Counted from the stretch's first letter, positions 52,374 through 62,180 are shown. The stretch: 64,000 nucleotides of DNA from an uncultured Collinsella sp. (GCA_900757595.1 CAAEOL010000014.1:1-64000), one strand, 5' to 3'. Notes: generated from the letters alone by a model not told the origin. A program made the numbers and translations.

Positions 52374-52453
52374 TCGCCGACTGTTTCTCTTTCTTTTCTT
52401 TCCCCTTCTCGGCGGCATAGACGCCGCCACCTCAACCACCTCGCGTGAGTTTT

Positions 52454-52475
52454 TGTCCGCACGGGATGGTATTCA
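52454..52475 (+). promoter_or_regulatory. TGTCCGnACG motif, copy 4
   Basis: TGTCCGCACGGGATGGTATT lies 33 bases before the helicase ATG, with the same TGGTAT extension as copy 2. A GGCGGC/GCCGCC hairpin (about 52411-52428) lies just upstream and may end the ClpX transcript. Confidence 0.35.
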
Positions 52476-52507
52476 ACACATGCAACAACTAAATCGGAGG
52501 TTTGACC

Positions 52508-55500
52508 ATGGCTACGTGGGAACTCAACTGTCAATCGATGCTGTCGTCTGCGGGCGACAAGGAGCTTGCTCCCTATCTTGCACGTCAAAAGGCGATGCGC
52601 GAGTTTTTTGAGCGTGCGCTGTTTGTTCCCCAGGATCAGGACGGCGCTAAGGACCAGGACAACAACGGCCTGTACTTTTTGGGCGCCACGACGGGCTCGG
52701 GCAAAAACTACACGGCCGAGCAGGTCACGGCCGACCTGATTGCCGGCGGCTGGGATGAGTCGGGCTGTTTTAACAAGTGTCCCGGCCGCCGTACCTTGGT
52801 GTTTGTTGTTCCGGGTAAAGACAATCGCGACAACTATGTTGCAAGCGTGCGTGAATTGTTGGCTGGCCAGGGCATGAGTTGTGATGAAGCGGCACGCATG
52901 GTGTTCGATCTTCCGCGAGCGGGCGAGAACATTACAAACTGGATCGATGCCAGGTTTGACAAGGGCAGCATAAAGCCGCGCGATATTTCTTGCCCCTTTG
53001 GAGCGAAGGACGAGGCCGTTCTTCGCGACATTACGCACGCGTGGAACAGCGCAATGGAGATCGCCGATGATCTTTTGGGCATTTTGGACAAGAAGGAGCG
53101 TCTGGGAAGTGTTGTCGACTGCCTGACTCCGGGGCTGTGGGATAAGCTGGCGTTGGCAGACGCGAGCTTGCGCCGAGCGGTGGGTCGTGGACGTCAGAGC
53201 ATCATACGTGGCTTTGAGGTGATTCCCCAGATTTGGCCCTCGGCATTGCTCAACGATAAACGCACGCCGCATGTGATCGCGTGCACGCCGCAAAAGCTCG
53301 TCAATAGAATCGATACGGTGACAGGCGCGGGTGTCGTGTTCTTTAATGCATCGGTTGCCGATGAGTGTCTGTTTGTCTTTGACGAGATCGACCATGCGAA
53401 GGCCGACATGCTGTCGATGCTAGCGGCGGACCATATGAAATTCCAGCCCGATGAGATGTTGCGCATCCTTGACCGTCATTTTAATGGTGGCGTGGTGGAT
53501 CCTTTGCTGCTGGGAAATCGAGGCCAGTGGATGGCGGTCTATACGCACGCCTCGACCTCGGGCGAGCACGAGGGGTCAAACGCGGCAATGGGCAAGGTTT
53601 CGCGAGCGAGCGTCGAGGAGACTGCCGAAGAGATTGCCAAGGGTGCCCAGCGTATTCAAAAGATGATCACTGCGTGTATTCAGGATATGGAGCTGCAGCA
53701 GCCTTTTGCCCTGTCTGACGAGGCGAAAGACGAGCAGCTTGCCGGTCCTCGTCTGTTTGGCAACGACGATGTCTCGGTGGGCGATGGCCTGTCGAAACCT
53801 TTGCGCTATGAGCTCGATGCTCGCCGCAACCGCAATGTGATTACGTCATGTGGGACGGACGAGCAGCAGACCGTCAACAAGGCGGTGCGCCGTGCGCGCG
53901 GCCTCGTTAGGATGGTAGTGGGCCATCTTGCCCGCTGCGCCACGCTTATGGACAGGCTGTACTACGGCAGCATTTCGTACAAGGACGATCTTTCGCGCAA
54001 GAATATCATCGATGCCCTGGGCATTAGGAACGACCAGACCAACGAGAAATACTTCTGGAATTCGCTGATGCTGGCGCTGTTCTTTAAGGATCGCAAGAAC
54101 GACGAGATCGATGCCGTTGACGATTCGATGTACGCGCGCGGTGTTAACTACCTGGTGATGGAAACGACCATCGACCATATGTTAACCACGTACCTGACCA
54201 ATCATGGCATTGAGCGCATGCCCGAGGCGTATCTTGCGTCCATTGCCGCCAAGGCTCCCTGCGTGTGCATGAGCGCTACCTGGAATGCGCCGACCATTAA
54301 GAACTTTGACCTTGATTACCTGGACGAAGTGCACGGCGTGGTTCGTAAGGATGCTTGGATCGACGAGCTGAACCAAGAGATCGTGCGACAGACCAAGCTA
54401 TTCAACAAACAGGCGGCAACGGTGTATGACGTCGACGTCGTTTGGGTTGACGAGTCCAAGAAGCTTGCCGGCATGGCGGCCGTGGCCGGCGGCGCCTATG
54501 GAGGCGGTATCGTGTCGCCCGACGAGGTGTACGAGCGTGCGATGGAATTCTTTGACCAGATTGGCGTGAGCGAAGGGCTTGCGGTGTGCCTTCGCCGAAA
54601 GATTGCCGACAGGGTGACCACGAGCGATGCCGAAAGCATCGAGTTTGAACTCAAGCGTCTGAGCAAGACGCTCGTTGCCGTGAGCGCCTGGGCGCGTGGC
54701 GTGGCGCGCAGTGAGCAGCAGGCGGGAGCCATCTTTACGACACGACACATGGGAAACCATGGCGACTTTAATAGTTTGGCACTGGATCTTGCCCGAGAAA
54801 TCGTTGCCGAACTGGTGATTAGGAACGTTAAGCACCCCGAGGCGTCGTACGAGAAGTCGCTCGAGGAGGCCAAGGATATGGTTCCGTGCTTTAATGCCTC
54901 CGGCTGGGAGGAGGGCTGGCGCGCCGCTCAGGAACGTCTGAAGAATGGCGAGCCGACCCTGATGTTTATCAACCTTGCCGCTGGTGGCTTTTCCAAGAAT
55001 CTTAAATACGAGGTGCCGGAGAGCCTGCGCGACGCGGTGCGCCAGGTCGATTGTGGTTTTGACAACGCTGAGCGACACCCCAAGATGGACCTCGATTTTT
55101 TGTACGTGGAGTCGCCTACGAGCCGTTTGACCTGGGGAGTCGATATGAGCTCAAAGAAGTTTGACCAGCAGGCACTGCTTGGCGTGGTCGAACAGGAGGA
55201 GCTCGTGGCGCGCGGCGAGATTCCGTTTATCCAGAAGCGCCATCGCGTGCGCACGGTACTGGCGGGCGTCGGTGGAAAACTGCCGGTGCGCGACACCCTC
55301 TCTTACCAGGTCGAAGGCGCTCGCATCGTGACGCAGGCCGTGGGTCGCTTGATGCGTACGAGCGTAAAGATGCCGCACGTGCAGGTGATGCTCGATCGCG
55401 AAATCGCCGCCGATTGCGATTTTTCGTTCTTGCACGATTTGCCGATGGGCTACGAGCTGGAGCAGGTGGTTGGCGCCTGCGCGGCCGTCAACAATCACAT

Positions 55501-56458
55501 GGCGGACAAGAAGCAACACGCTGCCAGCAAGCAGCAGAACCTCGCTGCCTTTAGGAACAACCTGGCAAAAGAGAAGCACGAAAAGCTGGCGTGGAAGGTC
55601 ACCTCGCTCGATGCGCGCGAGGAAGACCTGGCCGCCTTCGATGACGAACGCGACTTTTATCTGCATCATTTTTGCCTGCCGTGGGAGGATCTCGCTAGCT
55701 ATCCTGCGCGCAAAAGCACCGCACTGCACATGCCGTTCGCCGCGAGTGGCTATGCGTATGCGCAGGGCGGAGCGTGTAAAGTGCCGCATTTTGAGTTTCC
55801 CAGCTATGAGGGTGAACCTGTCGAGCAGATTGCTGCCCGCCTGGAGGAGCGCTGCCACTACGACGAGGGATTAAAGGGCGCGAAGGTTCGCCAGGTAAGC
55901 CAGGCGGCGGCCTGCGTGCCCGAGCTGCTGTCGATTCAGGAAGTGCGCGAGCGTTGGTCGCACGACGGGGTGCCTGCGATGCCGCAGCCGGCGGCGACGG
56001 CACACATGACGCCCTATATGTTCCAGGCGGTGTACCTGGGAGAACTGGGAGAGTCTGCCGGTAGGGCTATCTTCGAGGCGTATTACGATGGCCGGTATTC
56101 GCTTGCTCGTGGTGATGCGGCTCATGCCGAGACAGGCGGCGATTTTGAGGTGCTCGATGCCGCCGGTAACAAGACCGGCGTGTGGATCGATTTTAAGCAC
56201 TATCGCATCGGCGCCTACGAGGCCTACAGGCGCTCCGGCGGCGAGACTACGGATGCCGAGCGCTTTAAGGCAAAGGCTCAAAAAGTTGGGGCGAAGCGCC
56301 TGTTGATCGTCAATGTTTTGGCCGATGAAGCGGCGCTGGAGCTCCGTCAAAAGCCGATCGGTGGCGAGGGGATGGTGTTCTCCTTCCCCTATATGGCAGC
56401 TGATGGAGCAATCAGTTTGGAGATGATGGAGGCGATCGGTCGTGCAATCGAAGCATAG
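52508..56458 (+). CDS. Large SF2-like helicase with C-terminal PD-(D/E)XK-like domain
   Basis: A 1316-residue protein. Walker A GATTGSGKNYT (59-69) has Asn after the Lys instead of Ser/Thr. Walker B/DExH is FVFDEIDHAK (290-299), and motif VI QAVGRLMR (943-950) resembles DinG/SF2 helicases. Near the C-terminus DFEVLD (1212-1217) and WIDFKHY (Asp1228, Lys1230) look like a PD-(D/E)XK nuclease or DNA-binding fold. GGAGG lies seven bases before ATG 52508. The next gene overlaps its end by 17 bases, so both products are probably made together. Confidence 0.75.
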   Translation: MATWELNCQSMLSSAGDKELAPYLARQKAMREFFERALFVPQDQDGAKDQDNNGLYFLGATTGSGKNYTAEQVTADLIAGGWDESGCFNKCPGRRTLVFVVPGKDNRDNYVASVRELLAGQGMSCDEAARMVFDLPRAGENITNWIDARFDKGSIKPRDISCPFGAKDEAVLRDITHAWNSAMEIADDLLGILDKKERLGSVVDCLTPGLWDKLALADASLRRAVGRGRQSIIRGFEVIPQIWPSALLNDKRTPHVIACTPQKLVNRIDTVTGAGVVFFNASVADECLFVFDEIDHAKADMLSMLAADHMKFQPDEMLRILDRHFNGGVVDPLLLGNRGQWMAVYTHASTSGEHEGSNAAMGKVSRASVEETAEEIAKGAQRIQKMITACIQDMELQQPFALSDEAKDEQLAGPRLFGNDDVSVGDGLSKPLRYELDARRNRNVITSCGTDEQQTVNKAVRRARGLVRMVVGHLARCATLMDRLYYGSISYKDDLSRKNIIDALGIRNDQTNEKYFWNSLMLALFFKDRKNDEIDAVDDSMYARGVNYLVMETTIDHMLTTYLTNHGIERMPEAYLASIAAKAPCVCMSATWNAPTIKNFDLDYLDEVHGVVRKDAWIDELNQEIVRQTKLFNKQAATVYDVDVVWVDESKKLAGMAAVAGGAYGGGIVSPDEVYERAMEFFDQIGVSEGLAVCLRRKIADRVTTSDAESIEFELKRLSKTLVAVSAWARGVARSEQQAGAIFTTRHMGNHGDFNSLALDLAREIVAELVIRNVKHPEASYEKSLEEAKDMVPCFNASGWEEGWRAAQERLKNGEPTLMFINLAAGGFSKNLKYEVPESLRDAVRQVDCGFDNAERHPKMDLDFLYVESPTSRLTWGVDMSSKKFDQQALLGVVEQEELVARGEIPFIQKRHRVRTVLAGVGGKLPVRDTLSYQVEGARIVTQAVGRLMRTSVKMPHVQVMLDREIAADCDFSFLHDLPMGYELEQVVGACAAVNNHMADKKQHAASKQQNLAAFRNNLAKEKHEKLAWKVTSLDAREEDLAAFDDERDFYLHHFCLPWEDLASYPARKSTALHMPFAASGYAYAQGGACKVPHFEFPSYEGEPVEQIAARLEERCHYDEGLKGAKVRQVSQAAACVPELLSIQEVRERWSHDGVPAMPQPAATAHMTPYMFQAVYLGELGESAGRAIFEAYYDGRYSLARGDAAHAETGGDFEVLDAAGNKTGVWIDFKHYRIGAYEAYRRSGGETTDAERFKAKAQKVGAKRLLIVNVLADEAALELRQKPIGGEGMVFSFPYMAADGAISLEMMEAIGRAIEA

Positions 56459-58337
56459 CCAGCCGTGTGGCTTGGGAGACATCGCTGTGTCCGAGCTCGT
56501 ATTGCAGCTCGATGCCGCGGCTGCCGAGAAGCGCTACTCGGTCTTTTGGTGCAACGTCGGCGATGCGGACAAGCATGCCGTGGCAAACTTTATGGCCGAT
56601 GTGTGCCAGACAGGTAAGGTCGTCGCGCTTACGCAGCTCGAGGACAACCGCGTCTTTCTGATGGTCAAGGCGGGCGCGCAGACGGGTGACCTGAGCGCTT
56701 CGCTCGACCATGAGCAAATGGTTCCGATTAAAACTCATTGGAACGAGCTGGATGATTACATCGCATTGCGTCTGCTGTTCAACTCGTGCTCGCAATTTGA
56801 GGGGATCGAGGACGAGATTCCCAATGATACGGGGCACTTGTATGTTGTAAGCGCCAAGGGTGCTCGCCGCGACGCCATTGAGGAAGCTGGAACGGGCCCT
56901 GCCAAGATTGAGACGGTCGAGACCGTTATCAACGAGGATTGCACCTTCGAACTTAAGATCCGAACGTTTACCAAGCGACGGGTGCTCATCGGTCGTGCGG
57001 CAGGCGACAAGAAGGAGCTCGAGAAGATTAACAGCCAGGTTGGTTACAGGCTGTCGCCCGTGGCTTCGGTGGTGCTGGCTCACGGACAACGTGACGAGTA
57101 CATCCTGCGCCGCGCCAAGGGCGATAAGCCGTCCAAGCGCCGTGATCTTACGTTTTCGGCCCAAGCGGAAAAGGTCGCCTATACCAAGAAGGGCATCCTG
57201 TACCGAGAGCTGCAGATTCTTGAGCGTCGGTACAGCGATTTTGCCCAGGTGTCGCTCAGAGAGTATCCGCGTAAGAGCTTCTACGAGGTTTTGAAAAGCG
57301 AGCAATATGCCCGCGTGGTTGCGGAACGTTCGGTGGGGCAGCGGGTCGTGGTGTCGTTTGCGCGCAAAGGGCTTGCCGGGGTCGCGCGCAAACTCGCCGA
57401 TCGACTCAGCGATACCTCCTGGGATGTGCGCGCGTCGTATGACGGCGGAGTTGTTGATCCGTTGGCTTGGAATCTGGTTGTTGTGCCTAACGAGGTTGCC
57501 GAGAACGATGGCTATGCCCTGCACGCTGGGGTGGTGGAACAGCATGTGACGCCGGATGTGTGCGAGCCGCTGTTTAAGGCGGCGTCGAATGCAAAGGTGC
57601 GCGGCGCACAGGAGGGGATCCTGGGGGCCATGCTCAAAGAGCTGCTGGTTAAGCAAGATGTTGCCGACGGACGGGTGAGGGCGTTTGACCTTGGCTCTTT
57701 TGGCGTTGGGTCGGTGACGGTCTGCGGCGTGGCCAATGTTGCGCGCAAGGAGAAGGATAAGGTTGAGCTGGATGAGCGCCTTGCGACGTTGACGATCGGT
57801 GCGGACGGGGCCATGGACTACGCCTCACATCCGATCGAGGACGGTCCCGTGGACGAGATGGAGCTTGAGCTGCTGACGGCCGAGGGTAAGCTCGACAAGG
57901 ACGCCTATATCTTTGACGTGCGGGCGGGCGGACGCGCTATGCTCGCACGCGTGCGGGATACGGGCTTGACGACCTTCTCTAGCGACTTCGTGAACTTGGT
58001 GCGCGATTACCAGCTTACGGGTAAGGCGGGTCGTAAGAAGGAGTTTTTCGAGAGTTACAACTCGCCCTATTACGGCATTGGAACGTTCGAACGCGCAGGG
58101 ATGAACTGCTACTTTGTCGGCGTCAACAACGGCACCAAAGAGGATGTGGCAACGGCGATCCATGTACGCTCGATTGAGGTGCTCGAAGGTGATGATCTGT
58201 CCGAGCTGCTGGTTCAGCTGGTCAATGTGGGGCTTTCGCGCTACGGAGCTCCCTCCAGGTGGCCGATTCCGGTCAAGTATCTCAACGAGTGCGCTGCGCG
58301 TGAGGGCGCGGTGGGGGATGTCGGTGGCGGCAAGTGA
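56442..58337 (+). CDS. Unknown 631-residue protein with PIWI/RNase H-like C-terminal features
   Basis: A GTG start with GGAGG nine bases upstream; it overlaps the helicase gene. No standard domain is certain. The centre (QRVVVSFARKGLAGVARKL, LAWNLVVVPNE, AGVVEQHVTPDVCEPLF, MLKELLVKQDV) and the end (GTFERAGMNCYFVGVNN, IHVRSIEVLEGDDLSELLVQ, then APSRWPIPVKYLNE) are reminiscent of MID-PIWI modules. In those a final Pro-x-Pro segment closes the RNase H fold. Together with a DinG-like helicase/nuclease this recalls pPIWI-RE systems, but it is a fold-level guess. Confidence 0.55.
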   Translation: MQSKHSQPCGLGDIAVSELVLQLDAAAAEKRYSVFWCNVGDADKHAVANFMADVCQTGKVVALTQLEDNRVFLMVKAGAQTGDLSASLDHEQMVPIKTHWNELDDYIALRLLFNSCSQFEGIEDEIPNDTGHLYVVSAKGARRDAIEEAGTGPAKIETVETVINEDCTFELKIRTFTKRRVLIGRAAGDKKELEKINSQVGYRLSPVASVVLAHGQRDEYILRRAKGDKPSKRRDLTFSAQAEKVAYTKKGILYRELQILERRYSDFAQVSLREYPRKSFYEVLKSEQYARVVAERSVGQRVVVSFARKGLAGVARKLADRLSDTSWDVRASYDGGVVDPLAWNLVVVPNEVAENDGYALHAGVVEQHVTPDVCEPLFKAASNAKVRGAQEGILGAMLKELLVKQDVADGRVRAFDLGSFGVGSVTVCGVANVARKEKDKVELDERLATLTIGADGAMDYASHPIEDGPVDEMELELLTAEGKLDKDAYIFDVRAGGRAMLARVRDTGLTTFSSDFVNLVRDYQLTGKAGRKKEFFESYNSPYYGIGTFERAGMNCYFVGVNNGTKEDVATAIHVRSIEVLEGDDLSELLVQLVNVGLSRYGAPSRWPIPVKYLNECAAREGAVGDVGGGK

Positions 58338-58381
58338 TGGTGTCGCGCAATTATCGCTCCTAGAACTTTTTGAAATTATGC

Positions 58382-58449
58382 TTGCATTGTAAAAGGGGAG
58401 AACATATACTGCAGCCATAGCACATCAGATGGGGTCTCAAAAAGAGACC
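58382..58449 (+). promoter_or_regulatory. Sigma-70-type promoter and leader hairpin of the 64-residue gene
   Basis: TTGCAT (58382-58387), 17-base spacer, TATACT (58405-58410): the best promoter match in the accessory locus. The leader contains GGTCTC-AAAAA-GAGACC (58433-58449), a small perfect hairpin, 42 bases before the start codon. Confidence 0.65.
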
Positions 58450-58490
58450 AAGCAAATGAGTTTTCAGTTTATGTTGAGAGGTACTTGAGC

Positions 58491-58685
58491 ATGACCAGCA
58501 GAATTTTCCCCCTTTACAACGACAATACCGACCATATCGATCTCAATACCATCTGCGGTTACAGTATTTGTTCTAAGGCCGAGAACTACATGTTTGCTCA
58601 AGATGATTCAGAGCTTAGCTCCGAAGATTATGAGTACATGAATGATATTGAGCGCGAGCGGGAGTATGAGCTCGGCATCCGCTGA
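58491..58685 (+). CDS. Small acidic protein
   Basis: A 64-residue, strongly acidic protein (MTSRIFPLYNDNTD... ending EREREYELGIR) with GAGAGG upstream. It has its own promoter, so it is expressed apart from the helicase operon. The high Asp/Glu content and small size would suit a DNA-mimic or inhibitor, but nothing proves that. No family recognised. Confidence 0.55.
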   Translation: MTSRIFPLYNDNTDHIDLNTICGYSICSKAENYMFAQDDSELSSEDYEYMNDIEREREYELGIR

Positions 58686-58806
58686 TGGATGTGGGCTTGT
58701 CTCCAACTCCTCCGATTTAATTACCCCGTTATCACCTCTTTTTAGCGGGGCAAGTTAGATCGACTATCTGTGTCAAACAACGGCTCACCGTGGGAAGGAA
58801 TCGGCA

Positions 58807-61800
58807 ATGAGCAAGAACATGAACAAGGACATGAACGGCAAGGCCTTGGGTAAGGCCAGGGCGGCTGGGCGCGTGGCGACGGTTGCTGCGGCGACGATTG
58901 CCATGACGGGCGGCTCGCTGCTGTCGCCTCTGACCGCGGCGGCGCAGGGTGCGGATGGCATTGGCGCCGCGGGCGCAACGGCTGCGGTGATGTCGCCGCT
59001 GACGAGCGCTGCGGCCGCCGGTACTGGCGCGGGTGCCGTGTCTGCAGCGCAAAAGGTCGCCGACCTGCAGGCTGCAGTTGATGCGGCGCGCGCTAAAGCT
59101 GCTACCGCCAAGGCCGATCTGGAAGCGGCTGCCGCTCCCTACGATGCTGCCGCCGTCAACCAGCAGCAGGCGCGGGGCGCCTATGACGCGGCCCGCGGTG
59201 CGAGCGATAGCGCGGCCTCCGCTGCTTCGGCCGAGCTGGAAAAGCAGCTGGGCGCTGCGCAGGACAAGGCCGATCAGGATGTCAAGGCGTTTGAGGACGC
59301 TCAGGCTGCGCTCGATGCTGCCAAGAAGGAGCTGGCGGACAAGGATGAAGCCCTGACTGCTGCCCAGAGGGCATCCCGTGATGCCCAGTCTGCGCTTGAG
59401 GCCGCACAGGCTGCTGCATCCGATGCTACGCCCGAGGCTGTAGCTGCCGCCCAGGCTGCCGCAGGGCAGGCTGCGAGTGACCTGGAACAGGCGAAGCAGC
59501 AGGTCGTTGATGCGCAGGCCAAGCTCTCGGATGCTCAAGACGCTGCCACTGCCGCCGCTGCCAAGCAGCAGGACGCGCAGGGCAAGCTTTCGGCAGCTCA
59601 GCAGGCAAAGGCCGCGGCAGATGCGGACGTGGATGCCGCGCAGACGAGCTATGACGCGGCCAAGGCCGATCTGGATCGAGCCGAGCAGGGCGCCGCGGGC
59701 CCGGAGTACGAGGCCGCCAAGGCAAAGGTGGCTGCTGCGTCCGAAGCGCTGACGGCCGCCAAGGCCGCGCAGTCGAAGTGCGAGAGCGAGCTTGCTGCCG
59801 CTGAGCAGGACGTTGCCGCCGCCGAGGGCGAGGTTCAGACTGCTCAGCAGGCAGTTGCCGATCAGCAGCAGGCCGCTGCCGATGCCCAGTCAAAGCTGGA
59901 TGCCGCCGCTGCTGCCAAGACCGCTGCCGACGCCGCTCTTGACCAGGCCAAGACCGATCATGCCAGTGCGCTCACGGAGCTGGCCGATGCCCAGGCCAAG
60001 CTTTCGGCGGCCAAGGACGAGAAAGACGCTGCCGACAAGGCGCTCGATCAGGCGAAGGCCCAAAAGCAGCAGGCCGACCAGGCTGTGGCTCAGGCCCAGG
60101 CAAAGCTCGATGCCGCTCAGGCAACGGCGAATGCATCGGCGGAGAACTACCGCCAGGGTGCCATCGCATTCTTTAAGAGTGTGGGTGCCGACGATGCGGC
60201 GGATATCATCCTCAACTGCAAACTCGCTGGCTACAACAAGGTGGGCGAGGAAGTCGACGCGACGAGCCTGACCAATATGAAGCAGGCGGTTGTGTGGCTC
60301 AAAGCGTGCAACGAGTATCGCGCAAGCGTTGGCCTAGGCGAGCTCAAGGTGACATATGCCATGATGGCGACCGCCATCGCCGACGCGAACTTCTCCGATA
60401 CGAAGGTCGCGCACGCTCAGCAGTTTAACGTGGGCGAGAATGTGGCGTGGAACTACGGAAGCAATCCGTTTAAGCAGTGGGTCGATCAGGAGAAGGCCAT
60501 CTTTGATGCTGCCGCCGCCTCGCTGGGCGCGTCGGGCCTTACGGGAAAGGCCGCTTACGATTTCTATACAGCGCATAGCTCCCAGATTGATAACTACGCC
60601 GCACTGCACGGTGGACCAAACCCTTCGGTCGGACATTACATCAACGTGATCAACCCCGATTACACCGTGACGGGCATGGGCGTTTGCACGCGAGGGACGC
60701 TGTACGGGAGTACACAGGCGCAAACATTTGTATATTCTGGTCAATGGTATAAGCCGTATAACCTCAATCCGATGACGGTTGCAGAGTATGAGGCTGCGTT
60801 GAATGCGTGGTGTGACTCGTTGGCAAATCCCGAGCAGGGCGTGGATGCGGCACGCAAGGAGCTTGCTGTGGCGCAGGGCGTTGCCGACGATGCCGGCAGC
60901 AAGGTGAGTGCAGCATCGCAGGCCGTTGCAGCAAAGCAAACCCAGGTTGAGCGCGCTGCCGCTAACGTTGATGTCGCGGCAACCAAGGCCTCGGAGGCCC
61001 AGGCTGCCGTGGCGCAAAAGCAGGCTGCAGCTGACGCCGCCGCGCGTGCCGTCAGCGATGCCCGCGCCGATTTGAGCGCTGCCAACGCCGCTGTTGCGGC
61101 AGCGCAGGACGCCGTGGCCGCCAAGTCTGGCGAGCTCGACATTGCCAAGGGCAAGGTGGCTGCTGCCAAGCGCGCACTGGACGCCGCTCGTGCCGGTGTT
61201 GGCGACAAACGGGATGCACTTGCCGCGGCCCAGGATGAGCTAGCGGCGTACTCAGCCGATATCGCCGCTGCTCAGCGTGCGTTTGATGCGGCGTCGTCTG
61301 CACTCGAAAGCGCGCGTGCCAATCAGCGCGAGGCGGAGGCCGAACTTCTTGCCACCCAAGGCGATGCCGATCAGGCAGGCATCGATGCTGCTGCCACTCA
61401 GGTGGAGCTCGATATGGCGCAGCGGGCTGCAAGCGATGCCGACGCCGTCGTGGCAACGGCTCAGGCAAAATCTGATGCAGCTGCCGCCCGCGCCTCTCAG
61501 CTTAAGAATGCCGCCGCAGCACTTGCCAAGGCCACTGGGGACAAAGCGACTGCCGATGCCGCGCTCGATGCAGCGGCGATGGCCGTGAGCGATGCCGAGT
61601 ATGACGTGGTGGAGGCTGACGATGCCGTGGTGGATGCGACTGTCGCGCGCGACGCCTCTGCCGCCGCGGTTGCCCGCCTGCGCAGAATCAATATTGCCGA
61701 AGCCATTGTCAACGGCAGCACTGACGATGCGGACGAGGTACTTAACGCCAAGATCGCTGCGGCCCACGATGCCGCCGAGCGTGCCGCGACCGCCAAGGCC

Positions 61801-62157
61801 GAACTCGATGACGCCGTGGCTGCGACGGATGCCGTGGCGCCGGCATACTTGGAGGCGCTCGCCAACTACACCGCCGCCAAGGTCGAGCTCGACCAGGCTA
61901 TTGCCGAGCTTAACGCCGAGATCGCTCGCCAAGAGGCCGCCGACCGCGGAAACGGCGAGCAGACCCAGCCCGTCACGCAAGTGACGTACCAGGCCAAGCA
62001 TGCGGAGGCAAAGACCGAGGCCACGACTTGGCAGACGGCGATGCCCGCCACGGGCGATGCGTCCGAGCTGCTGGGTGAGACCTTCGTGATCGGCGGCACG
62101 GTCCTGGTGGCCGCCGGCGTATTCCTGTCCGATAAGCGCCGCCAGCTGATCCGTTAG
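58807..62157 (+). CDS. Sortase-anchored coiled-coil surface protein with CAP domain
   Basis: A 1116-residue secreted protein. N-terminal signal (about residues 20-47, RVATVAAATIAMTGGSLLSPLTAAA). Residues about 80-450 and 670-1070 are Ala-rich heptad coiled coils. A central CAP/SCP domain (about 495-635) has CNEYRASVGLGEL, FNVGENVAWNYG and GHYINVINPDYTVTGMG. The C-terminus has MPATG (1079-1083), a hydrophobic helix and SDKRRQLIR, a sortase signal with Met in place of Leu. It is probably a cell-wall fibre, possibly an adhesin. GGAAGGAA lies before the ATG. Confidence 0.88.
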   Translation: MSKNMNKDMNGKALGKARAAGRVATVAAATIAMTGGSLLSPLTAAAQGADGIGAAGATAAVMSPLTSAAAAGTGAGAVSAAQKVADLQAAVDAARAKAATAKADLEAAAAPYDAAAVNQQQARGAYDAARGASDSAASAASAELEKQLGAAQDKADQDVKAFEDAQAALDAAKKELADKDEALTAAQRASRDAQSALEAAQAAASDATPEAVAAAQAAAGQAASDLEQAKQQVVDAQAKLSDAQDAATAAAAKQQDAQGKLSAAQQAKAAADADVDAAQTSYDAAKADLDRAEQGAAGPEYEAAKAKVAAASEALTAAKAAQSKCESELAAAEQDVAAAEGEVQTAQQAVADQQQAAADAQSKLDAAAAAKTAADAALDQAKTDHASALTELADAQAKLSAAKDEKDAADKALDQAKAQKQQADQAVAQAQAKLDAAQATANASAENYRQGAIAFFKSVGADDAADIILNCKLAGYNKVGEEVDATSLTNMKQAVVWLKACNEYRASVGLGELKVTYAMMATAIADANFSDTKVAHAQQFNVGENVAWNYGSNPFKQWVDQEKAIFDAAAASLGASGLTGKAAYDFYTAHSSQIDNYAALHGGPNPSVGHYINVINPDYTVTGMGVCTRGTLYGSTQAQTFVYSGQWYKPYNLNPMTVAEYEAALNAWCDSLANPEQGVDAARKELAVAQGVADDAGSKVSAASQAVAAKQTQVERAAANVDVAATKASEAQAAVAQKQAAADAAARAVSDARADLSAANAAVAAAQDAVAAKSGELDIAKGKVAAAKRALDAARAGVGDKRDALAAAQDELAAYSADIAAAQRAFDAASSALESARANQREAEAELLATQGDADQAGIDAAATQVELDMAQRAASDADAVVATAQAKSDAAAARASQLKNAAAALAKATGDKATADAALDAAAMAVSDAEYDVVEADDAVVDATVARDASAAAVARLRRINIAEAIVNGSTDDADEVLNAKIAAAHDAAERAATAKAELDDAVAATDAVAPAYLEALANYTAAKVELDQAIAELNAEIARQEAADRGNGEQTQPVTQVTYQAKHAEAKTEATTWQTAMPATGDASELLGETFVIGGTVLVAAGVFLSDKRRQLIR

Positions 62158-62180
62158 GGACAGGGAAGCGCGCTGTTTTT

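Noticed and set aside
50289..52439. 716-codon minus-strand frame over the ClpX-like gene
   Set aside because: The plus strand carries intact ClpX motifs; the antisense frame has only low-complexity basic sequence.
29833..58337. Interpretation of the whole region as an ordinary integrative conjugative element
   Set aside because: Only one VirD4-like gene is present; no relaxase, VirB4, integrase or replication gene was found in the region.
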